From Pleurostoma richardsiae (lineage: Eukaryota > Ascomycota > Sordariomycetes > Calosphaeriales > Pleurostomataceae): 64,000 bases of DNA. Below are positions 22,601-29,954 of the stretch, piece by piece (positions within the stretch are counted from its first letter, which is position 1; each line of letters starts with the position of its first letter). A program made the position numbers and the translations under genes. The stretch is from positions 496,001 to 560,000 of the forward strand of contig JANBVO010000014.1 in assembly GCA_030052745.1 (NCBI GenBank), written 5' to 3'. The notes beneath the pieces were generated by a model that saw nothing but the letters and a program-made list of their open reading frames with translations, did not search any database and had not been told where the DNA came from.

Positions 22601-23969
22601 GGACACCTTCATCCTTTACAGCTTCATCCCCACTTTCCTCTTCTGCTTCATCATCTGTTGGCGAGCGCTTGACGTCTTCGAGAGGTAGGTCGTCATCCCC
22701 AGCGTCCCACGGGTTGTCTCGTGGCTGGGCGTCCTGTTCGAGTCCTGAATCTTCTCTATCCGCCCCGCTATCCGTGGCATCTCGGTTCCAGCCAGGCACT
22801 TCACCCAGATTCTTTTCGAGCTTCGTGGGACTGCCATAGGCTGCAGGTGTTAATAATGTATCCAGCCGGTCGCCCTCCGATTGATCGCCGCTCTCGTCCT
22901 CCACATCTGCCCCAGGCTCGGCCTTGATGTCCTTAGGGTCAAGCAGGCTAGAATTCTGCTGAGGGGGGTAGATCCGGCGAGCCTCATCGGTGATGATCTC
23001 GTGAATGGTCTTCGTCATCTCTGCGGATAGTTGCTCCGCCTTCAAGTCCTCCATGGCGCTCTCGGCCAGTTCCTCCACCTCATGCGGGAAGCTATCCTCC
23101 ACGACTTCCTGGCTGTCGGCATCCACAGAGAGCGCCCTTCTCTTGTGAGTCGGTTGGGGTTCGCCGTCGCCTTCCCTCCACTTCCGCTTGCTGGGCAAAG
23201 CTAGACTAGACGGGATAAAGTGCTCGTCATCACCGTCGGCTAGGTCTGTTGACTTAAAAGCATGCGCCGGAGCAGAGTCGGGTTGAGGGCGTGAAGTCGG
23301 CGATGCTTGGGAGGGTTCTGTTATGGACCGCCTATTTTTCTTCCGCTTCTTTTTCTTCTTCTTGGAGGGCGTTTCGACTTCGGCCTCGCTTTGCTCGGCT
23401 AGTGTGGCTGGCAGGTCATCTTCTGGCACATCCTCTGGTCCGCCATGTTCCTGCGTGCCGAGCGACTTCTTCCTTTTCTTGTCTCCCTTCTTCTTTTTCT
23501 TCTTGGAGCTCGATGCCGTTAGATGCTCCGTTCCGACACTAGCGTCTGGCCTCCCCACTACTGGCGTCGAAGCATTGCCATCATGCGGCTCGTCCCCCTG
23601 CAGAGACCGTGCCATGTCCTGCTCCTGTGACTCCCCCGCCGTCTCTCGCTTATTTTGCGCGTCTGTGACCTCCAGTATCACCTGCAAGGCGGCAGGAGTC
23701 GACGTCACGGCGGGCCCAGTGCGGTGAGACTTTCGCTTCTTCTGCCGTGTTGGCTGGGTGAAGTTTCGCAGCAGAGAATCGCCGTACTCTGATTTGATCG
23801 CTGAGGACCAGACGGGCGCTGAGGAAGGTATCTCGCGGGCATCGGTATCGTCGCCGTCGGTGGTCATTCCGTCGCGTCGCGAGGCTGGAACAGGAGAGTC
23901 GGAGTCGTTCCCGCCGCCGATTTCGTCACGTTCTGAGGGCGCTTCCGGCTGGCTGGACGTGTTTCCCAT
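19659..23969 (-). CDS. Reb1/TTF1-type Myb DNA-binding protein
   Basis: Predicted nuclear or nucleolar DNA-binding protein of the family that includes yeast Reb1 and mammalian TTF-1 (RNA polymerase I termination, replication-fork barriers, nucleosome-free promoters). The 1436-residue frame has no intron. Residues about 826-1030 hold a Reb1-like array of Myb/SANT repeats: GPWTNDETNAL; KWSPEQEEEFREMYEIYG followed by WAKIGQLINRDPKYVRDYWR; GPWTEEEEERLRDAI; and VDWQQISQAMDRTRNRAQCLWK. The first 800 residues are acidic and disordered, with lysine tracts near residues 157-167 and 203-210 that look like nucleolar localisation signals. After the Myb block comes an RS-rich stretch (about residue 1175) and a basic tail. 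The length is at the long end for the family. The first residues MGNTSS also fit an N-myristoylation consensus, odd for a nuclear protein. The exact orthologue is not certain. Confidence 0.85.
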   Translation of the reverse strand: MGNTSSQPEAPSERDEIGGGNDSDSPVPASRRDGMTTDGDDTDAREIPSSAPVWSSAIKSEYGDSLLRNFTQPTRQKKRKSHRTGPAVTSTPAALQVILEVTDAQNKRETAGESQEQDMARSLQGDEPHDGNASTPVVGRPDASVGTEHLTASSSKKKKKKGDKKRKKSLGTQEHGGPEDVPEDDLPATLAEQSEAEVETPSKKKKKKRKKNRRSITEPSQASPTSRPQPDSAPAHAFKSTDLADGDDEHFIPSSLALPSKRKWREGDGEPQPTHKRRALSVDADSQEVVEDSFPHEVEELAESAMEDLKAEQLSAEMTKTIHEIITDEARRIYPPQQNSSLLDPKDIKAEPGADVEDESGDQSEGDRLDTLLTPAAYGSPTKLEKNLGEVPGWNRDATDSGADREDSGLEQDAQPRDNPWDAGDDDLPLEDVKRSPTDDEAEEESGDEAVKDEGVQVGQDVNHKDFSSDEETKPEIGHEDISSDEEEVTSGAKSMQSLSFDDIEDDESDHERVTRHRQAFDDIQDEIEPPHNLESLQETNEALGVEEAQGNAMDVDEDSAGAMSTEQEAQRAGDRAGSPFFSSSDDESIPAKRPASPVPNRRSSDADVPASNVSTNGNRVVEAASNESNEENLFENGSDGINSEEAISDKTRDGDQDEEAAEGDVPEASSQQIQALAGNLMPEEDAAVHDNADTHGDSESVPDDDAVDKSVNDQPAPESSPRSPTVKKTPLSDKRRPKLSFIDRPEASSTLPQSSDGPSRGTPAKATPSSSASRKTGSARGSSTRKGRSKLSSSMRAEDGTPTSTQAKTPRATRTPGTPATKDGFNMGPWTNDETNALTKAVDDFMDRHALTKFELAELVQSEPSRSNPLQMEILMVATDATPTRKRRQVKEKLRTLYHNHTAMGKWSPEQEEEFREMYEIYGPQWAKIGQLINRDPKYVRDYWRHRYVCDGKLKIGPWTEEEEERLRDAILDAVRKIRQAREQDPNKQNAPKRDDFDLVDWQQISQAMDRTRNRAQCLWKFKDLRDKGEFSTDLRSTPAGSAAVDVSALLAMAREDLQNMPAEDQYRFVQSLSEARADRDGQIPWHHLVDDEFRKKWKRPTRKLLWHRLRKALPDCHEHSVAENARRLLGIYDARGEFPMARGFIDDREEEKIIGHHKPGERKWVLPKETDGARRMRRRRSRSRSRSTDRSARSTASRELDGIHEPESSDDETIPAKRSETNTPMKWKTVNRRSSGREMATRGRSRAPVPTTSSRGDRRVLSKEFVSESSPSEEGAPDKASVAESDAEQAAEAAPKPSRRAAPREAGSDNESADLDIDIDSLNRSLRSRSADEEVEDSEPESGRRPSGSPDLGVAPDDYSSVPAAAVGKLKRARNETPSDIDVSQFKKQRKKRKVAERAPFVRPSSTGADYGVSSDVEADANGVGGPSGDEAES

Positions 23970-24593
23970 TGCGGGCCATCTGGAGATGGCAGAGCTCAGG
24001 TATGTCAGAAAGGACGTCGCGCCAGGTTGCGGGAGCTTGCGCGGGTGGTGACGAGGGAGCTACGCTGCGGAATATGCGATATGCCGATCGAGAAGGTGAC
24101 GCGCGACGCGGTGCGGCGAGATGAGCTTGAAGTGGGAAATTTTAGGTGGAGGGACAAGGCTCTGCAGCCTCCCACATCTAACGGTGGCCCCACTATATTT
24201 TCAGCTTTGGCAGCTGCTCGCCGGAAGTGCATGGAGTTACCACTGTAGAGTACAATGTACAAAGGCCCCCATCCATCGCCTTCAAGCGCAGGTCATCCAC
24301 AACCCCAACTCGTAAGACATCAACGTCTATAACTAATGCGAGTTTTACTATGTAGCGGTATTGAATCACTAAATCCACAAAGCTCTAGGGGCAAATTCTG
24401 CTGGTCAAATTCCATCTGGTGGTAAGCAGTCTACCTGAGTTACCCAAGTACGCGTTGCCAGGTACCTCCTGGGTTTACCTGGTTTACCTAATCACAAAAC
24501 AAACCCCGCCATAACATACCGCCTCGGCGGCGACGATACCAAAGATGAAGAACGGAAGAGGCTGTCCCAGCAGTCTCGATATAGTCTCCCAGG
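23970..24593. other. Spacer between Reb1-like gene start and upstream gene end
   Basis: 624 bases that must hold the Reb1-like promoter and the 3' UTR of the unknown gene (both minus strand). It contains direct repeats of the word GGTTTACCT near 24470-24488 and a GGTACCTCC word at 24462. No open frame with protein character was seen. Confidence 0.6.
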
Positions 24594-25859
24594 TCAAGAC
24601 CGTCTGTGCCTATGCTGACGATGGCCATGACGATGTCTGTGCCGACTGACATGCTTTGTCTCGGGTTGGTATACAATATCCGCTGGAGTTCGATCTTCAT
24701 CGCAACCAGAGTCTCCAGAGTCTTTCTCGTCCGCATCCGCACCGTCCTTGCTCCAGTTATTGCTGCTTAGGATCCTCGGCGTCTCCTTGCTGAGCCGTTT
24801 CCTCACGGCCCTCGCCGCATAGAAAGCTCCTGAAACCGCAGCGACCGGGCCTGCTATAACCATGATTGGAGTGACAGGCGGGCACAGCTTGCAAGTTCCG
24901 ACAGACGCCGCCGTCACCGCTGAAGCTGTTCCGACAGCGGTGGCTATAGTGGCAGCATCCTTCCACTTGCTGTCTGGACGGGCTATGTTTCCGATGTCCT
25001 TGAGGGTGAGACCGCCGCCGGGATAGTTCTCGATAGTGGGAAGGTTGAGCCACACATATGGCTGCTGGCGGCGGAGCTCGCCGTGGATCATCAGAAGCCC
25101 AAGGTCGGGAAACTCGAGAGGATCCTTGATTACAGTGATCTCGTAAGCAGGGATGATAATGTGAAACATTGTCTCCGACTTCCGTCGCTTGACACGATTC
25201 AGATAGCTCCTGATGAACTTCATCCACACGACCAAGGAGTCGAGATTCTCAGACATTCCGAGAAGATTCTCCGGGAGGGGCTTCTCCTTTACCAGGCTTC
25301 GGAACTCGGGATGCCAGTTGTTGTCAGGATGGAATAGGAAGTATACATGTCGTAAGCCATCCTCGTAGCCCTCATCAGTCTCGTGCCTCACGTAGTCATT
25401 CACATGGGCAGCGAACCGCTTTGGTGCTTTCAGACCGGTCTGCGCGCTTAGCTCATCGGCGATCCTGACACCAATTTTCTTCAGGGCCTTCTGATCGAGA
25501 ACTTCTAGAGCGTAAGCTGCAATCTCGACGCTGCTGAGGAAGCTTATGAGCAGGTTGACGCAGTTTCTTTTATCGCGGAAGATGGCGGTGATGCTGAAAT
25601 CGAAGGTCTGCACGCTCGGAGTGCCGTTCACAGGCTTTTTCTTGAGGTTCGCGTAGATATCGCTGATATGCTTTGCTCCGTGGGTACTTTTCTCAAACGT
25701 CGAAGCATGCGCCTCCTTGGTCTTGGCCCGGAAGAAGTGTTGCAAATCAAGAGGAAGTGTTAGAATAGCAGTGTACTCTCGGCCCTGACCGCCTTTCTTG
25801 CCACGGGCTTTTCCGCCCTTCATGTTGACTGCGGCATGGCTGCTGTGCGTCTGACCCAT
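24594..25859 (-). CDS. Uncharacterised protein, possible membrane-associated fungal family
   Basis: Not recognised as a named family. The start is the ATG at 25859; an earlier non-ATG start adds eight residues. The 421-residue protein begins MGQTHSS, which fits an N-myristoylation site (Gly2, Ser6), followed by a basic GKARGKKGG patch. Residues about 30-290 look like a folded alpha/beta domain, with FLFHPDNNWHPEF and SENLDSLVVWMKFIR as conspicuous parts. Then comes IIIPAYEITVIKDPLEF. At about residues 315-375 there is a Gly/Ala/Val-rich hydrophobic region (ATAVGTASAVTAASVG, then PVTPIMVIAGPVAAVSGAF) that could be a membrane hairpin or glycine zipper. The C-terminus is acidic and then a His/Arg repeat tail (RHRHRHGHRQHRHRRS). 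Myristoyl-like start, basic patch and hydrophobic tail together suggest membrane attachment; that is inference. Homologues in other fungi are expected, but none can be named. Confidence 0.75.
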   Translation of the reverse strand: MGQTHSSHAAVNMKGGKARGKKGGQGREYTAILTLPLDLQHFFRAKTKEAHASTFEKSTHGAKHISDIYANLKKKPVNGTPSVQTFDFSITAIFRDKRNCVNLLISFLSSVEIAAYALEVLDQKALKKIGVRIADELSAQTGLKAPKRFAAHVNDYVRHETDEGYEDGLRHVYFLFHPDNNWHPEFRSLVKEKPLPENLLGMSENLDSLVVWMKFIRSYLNRVKRRKSETMFHIIIPAYEITVIKDPLEFPDLGLLMIHGELRRQQPYVWLNLPTIENYPGGGLTLKDIGNIARPDSKWKDAATIATAVGTASAVTAASVGTCKLCPPVTPIMVIAGPVAAVSGAFYAARAVRKRLSKETPRILSSNNWSKDGADADEKDSGDSGCDEDRTPADIVYQPETKHVSRHRHRHGHRQHRHRRS

Positions 25860-27792
25860 CAGGGGCCGTAGGATGATTGCCAAAGTGGAACTTGTGTCTG
25901 AGCAGCGGGAGTCAGTGAGTGGTGATTAAGCCAAGCTTTGAGACTCATACTGATTGAAGTATGATGTATTTGCAAGGGCTGTACCTGGAGAGAAAATACA
26001 GGGCTTTATCGGACCGTGGCCGAGAATCGAGAGATGCGCTGGTGGAAGCCTTATCTTCAACGTGTGGCCGGAGCGGCTTCTTCGAACTGCCCTTGGGAAG
26101 CTTCAGAAGAGGGATCTGTCTGAGACTGGGTCAATCGTGGAGATGGAGCTGATGAATGTACGCTTTATGAATACGGATCCTTAAGCTCTTGTACCCCGAC
26201 TCGAGCGGTCCTCATCATGCTTGAGGGAACGAGTATCTGGAGTGAAGCCATGTCATGACACATGACTGTCGAGATGGTGTGTGAGACCTGTGCAAAGCAG
26301 CAGAAGCCCTTCCAATGAAGGCTGCTCGGCATATCACGAACAAGCCGAAACTTTGGAAATCAAGGTTCGATTCCACAGCCTGCTTCAAGCATCTGCAACT
26401 CTGCATGAAAAGGCAGAACTGGGCGTCGGTTCTCCAATCAACCAAGCTCAACGGACCTACGGTAAATCCGAAGAGACTTATACGTCGACTGTCGCGTATG
26501 TCGGCATGTATCGGAATGCCGGGCGCTCCTCTCATGTTGAGGGCCTGCAGACGAGGCTCCCGGGTGCTTCTGCTATCATCTTCGGATCTCGCACTTAGGC
26601 GTATAATATCGCCGACTCGCCCTATGGGGACGGACTCGAAGATCTCCGTGCCTCCGCAGAAGTAGCACCCATCTTCCGTCATCGCTTTGCTCGCTTTTCG
26701 ATTGCTCCAGGACACCGGCCGCTAATACATGGCGCATGAAAAGCAAGCCGAGCGAATGAATGTCTTTGTTCATGGACAACAAGGAGGTACATCGCAAACC
26801 AAGTATCAGACCTGGCGGTTATGCCAGATCTCTTCTCACTTGTCTCCCACCTCAAAGTAAATACAATGATCATTATGATGAACGCCCTGTCGAACCTAAT
26901 TCTCTCCCCTCCATCACTTCCCTGTGCCATCTCTCCAGGAATCGCGTCCTCTTCTAGCACACCCTTAAATCTATGGCCGGCGAGGTCGAGAAGGAGTCTT
27001 TGTGGGAGCCTTGGAAGCAACGACGTCAGCGTAGGGTTGTGCATGGGACACTTCATTTGACTCTGCCTGACTGCCGCCGAATGCTGCCGTTCGCTTTCTC
27101 CAGCCTGCATGTCTCTCGACTCGGGACCCCACCATCATCTGCATAGCTGGCGTGCGTATGACCGGTGCGCCACTCGCAGGATCTCAGTCTCGACATATCC
27201 CTTGGCGACATCTATCTGGGCGCCACACGTAGCGGCGGGTGTAGCAGCTCAGAACACGAGACGAAGAACCTCTTCTTTGAAAGCTGGTTGGCTGATCTCA
27301 TCGTCATCTTCTTGATATCTGATAGGAAGAAGGCATAATGAGGTAAATTGTATCGGGTCCTTGATGGAAATGATGACAACAAATGGACATGCCAGAGGCG
27401 AAGGAGGCAGACACATTAGTTCATCGCGTACTTCTGAGCTAGAGGCCAAGGAGCAGGCGGCTATCATGAAGAAGTCAAGCACAGCCAGCCAAGCGGTGGC
27501 ACACTGTGGCAGACGAGGGCAGGCGACCAGAAACAACAGCAGTCCCGACACCCTTCCCTGGCCTCAATACACTACCATGATCCTTCTATCGCCATTCCTG
27601 CCCTCTCGTCATGCCGGCTAGCTCCATGTCCTCCCCGCCCTGGCCGGCCACCCCCGTTCCTCATGCCGCTTGAGGGAGTTTGGCACGATACCTTTTCCGC
27701 AGTATCTGCATGGTTTCGGCTCCTGCTTTCGTCTGCGGGGGCGCTTGGTGGCCGCCGCCGTAGGCGAAGCAGGAACCAGAACCGGCACCGGG

Positions 27793-27919
27793 GGAGCCAA
27801 GGGCGCCCTCTACGAGGGAGGGCCACCCAAGTCTCAACCACTGGCCAAGATGAGGACCATCAAGAACCAGGGCGAGCCGAGGGCGCCTTCACCAAGAGAG
27901 GGCCACCCAAGTCTCAACC
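27793..27919. repeat. Two-copy direct repeat, period 80 bp
   Basis: A 47-48 bp unit occurs at 27793-27839 and 27872-27919. The last 23 bases (from AGAGGGCC/GGAGGGCC to CTCAACC) are almost identical, and the first half (GAGCCAAGGGCGCC versus GAGCCGAGGGCGCC) is near-identical, with a diverged stretch between. It lies in the presumed remains of a minus-strand gene and may be an internal coding repeat of it. Confidence 0.8.
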
Positions 27920-28544
27920 GCCCGGCGCGACAATGGAGGTGACACTCTGGTTGCTGAGCGTCGCGACCGGAGAAGTGATCCACGGCCTCCTCTTGCTATC
28001 CTGGCGGAGTGTGTTGTGATTCTGGCGCTGTGAGACCATGAGATGCCTTGTCGAGGATCTCGATATTCGAACGCGTGCGAGATGGTGAGCCATTCCGATG
28101 GTGTATAGACTCGTCGGTCAGGAGGGCGGGTCTGTCTCCTCGTCAGTTCGAAGTGTCTGCAGTGCGTGACTTGTATTCGGAGGCCGAGACTAACCATAGG
28201 CCCGGATTCGAACCGGTGTTCCTAGCCAGGCGTGAGAGAGACATCGTGTGGTGGTGACCAAGCAACGAGGGATCTGTTCTGTCTCGCGAGAGCCCGGTCG
28301 CCCGGGCGCTCCGTCCTCGACGACAGCATATGGAGGACGTTGGAGTGAGACAGAACAGAACGACTCATCGGCTGAAGACAGCATCGCGCGTGCCGATGCA
28401 TGTTGCTGTCGAACGAGAAGATATCTCTCGCAGGCTGCGCAGAATGATCAGCCCATGGCCACTAGGCAGGCAGCGTCTTCCGGAGAAAAGCGCCCACCTG
28501 GACAAGCCAAGAGACTGACTACTGTGTGATGCAGCTGTCGTAAT

Positions 28545-28764
28545 CTGGATGAGCATCGGACATGTTAGGACTAGGACAAAATATCGGCATGAAGTGCTTA
28601 CCGAACTCTTTCTCTCATTCAACCGGCTGCGAGGTCTGCTGAGATGCTCCAGTTCGCTCTTTGGCAGGGTCGAAGTTGGACGGCTTGAAGTTTAGGAAGC
28701 TTGGAGCTGACTAGGAGATGTGCGCAGTAGAGACTGCTGGGGTACTCGTGTAGGCCGTGGCCAT
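28545..28764 (-). pseudogene. Remains of a minus-strand gene: start codon, first exon and intron
   Basis: A gene-like 5' end is clearly visible on the minus strand. A start codon in good context (ACCCAAAATGGCC) lies at 28764, 117 bases after a TATAAAAG box and a CT-rich leader. The first exon would run to 28602 and is followed by a 57-nt intron at 28545-28601, with donor GTAAGC, branch-like CCTAAC and acceptor CAG. The exon reads MATAYTSTPAVSTAHIS and then meets TAG (28711-28713). The same frame continues with protein-like sequence (FLNFKPSNFDPAKERTG) to a TGA at 28615-28617, and further stops follow past the intron. Both stops could arise by C-to-T change. Farther down the same strand (about 27640-27720) a short cysteine-containing stretch, PCRYCGKGIVPNSLKRHEER, may belong to the same former gene. 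Product unknown. Alternatively it is a noncoding transcript or a gene with a different start. Confidence 0.5.
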
Positions 28765-28880
28765 TTTGGGTGTAGAGGACCGGGGAGAAGAAAGACCTTG
28801 AAAGGATAGTCGGCGCTGGTTGGGAAGGTTGAAGAAGAAGGAAAGAAAATAATCTGAGAGGAGAGCGGGAAGAAGGGCAT

Positions 28881-28888
28881 CTTTTATA
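28881..28888 (-). promoter_or_regulatory. TATA box of the decayed gene
   Basis: TATAAAAG on the minus strand, 117 bases upstream of the ATG at 28764, with a pyrimidine-rich leader between them. The spacing is typical of fungal TATA promoters. Confidence 0.6.
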
Positions 28889-29169
28889 CCTCCAGGTGGA
28901 CGATTCACCGTCGAAGCGGCGTGCCCTAAGCCCTGGAAACAGGCGGGATCGCTCTCAGACAGCTGAGGAGAGACTGAGGAGAATTGCGACGAGCAGCTGA
29001 GCACATTGGTACCTGGCCTGCCGGCGAGCTACCACCGGCAATGGAAGGACCGCCTCTCGCAAGCTTGCCTCACCTTTCGACGGTCAAGGTGAGTTCGTCA
29101 GATGTCCAGTCACCGAACCGGAGCGTTATCAGACGAATGCAAGTGCTACGCGGCAAAACAAGGGCACTG

Positions 29170-29182
29170 CCCTAACCCTAAC
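29170..29182. repeat. Telomere-like CCCTAACCCTAAC doublet
   Basis: Two perfect CCCTAA units plus one base of the ascomycete telomere repeat, inside the chromosome arm and about 785 bases upstream of the AAA ATPase start. Short copies of this kind are known in fungal promoters as telo-boxes bound by TRF-like factors; they can also be repair scars. Which applies here is unknown. Confidence 0.75.
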
Positions 29183-29954
29183 AGAAAGGTGGCAGGGAGA
29201 AGTACCAACTCACACAGAAATACCGAATTAGGTACGTACTCTGGGTTATGTTCAATGTCTCGTTGCGACAGCGGGAGCGAAGGTGAGGTGAAAGGTGAAG
29301 CGCACGGCGACGACTGTAGCTGCGATGGGCGGGGGTGCACAGACCAGGTGTCTACTATCTAGATAGGTACAGTACCTCCTTAGAGGGATCGAGCTAGCAA
29401 TTGCTTGGCATTGGAGCCCTCATTTCTGTGCCCTCAATGACGCCGCCGCCGGTCTTTGTCGTCTGGGTTGTCCTTCGCATCTCTTTGATGTCTGTCTGCG
29501 CTGCACACGAGCGGCATCTCTGTCGTGCCGACCATCCACTCGTTACACGCTGCGCCGGGCGTCGGGAGGATTAGGCGTTTAGGGACTTATCGCTACCTTT
29601 CTCTAGAGACTGTACATCATCGGCCTGCATGTGCTGGAGAAGCCCTTACTGGTAGTAAACCTGCAGCAAGCGAGTCGCGACACTCGCGCCGTTTGAACCA
29701 TCATCCTCAACGGCACCGCGGCATCACATCTGGCTTACAGGCAGTCTGTGGGAGCCAGCGGACTGCGCTGTAGGGAGGGGGATCTTCTTGGGCCCAGCAT
29801 TCGCAAGGCGCATCGCCGGCTGGTCTGGGCGCGGTAACCCGACTGATGGAACCGGAGAGTAAGTCTCGACCCGAGTTCGCGCGTCGATTGGAAGTACAGT
29901 ATTGAATGTTCTAAGGCTGTTAGGAGCTGTTTGCTCGATGCTGCTTCTTCCATC

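Larger units (their letters stand above)
25860..29954. other. Gene-poor region with decayed gene remains
   Basis: 4.1 kb without an intact gene. It holds the decayed minus-strand gene start described at 28545-28764, an 80-bp-period direct repeat at 27793-27919, a telomere-like doublet at 29170-29182, and a short minus-strand frame (27249-27551) with faint similarity to the 24.6-25.9 kb protein. On the plus strand 25961-26150 two overlapping frames look mildly protein-like but have no recognised motif. The last several hundred bases before 29955 should contain the promoter of the AAA ATPase gene. Confidence 0.55.

Noticed and set aside
26360-26375. GGTTCGATTCC on the plus strand, another B-box-like word
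   Set aside because: No A-box, D-arm or acceptor stem upstream; likely chance.
28190-28270. GGTTCGAATCC (tRNA B-box) on the minus strand at about 28204-28214
   Set aside because: No A-box at the right distance, the T-stem has a mismatch, and no acceptor stem can be formed with the upstream sequence.
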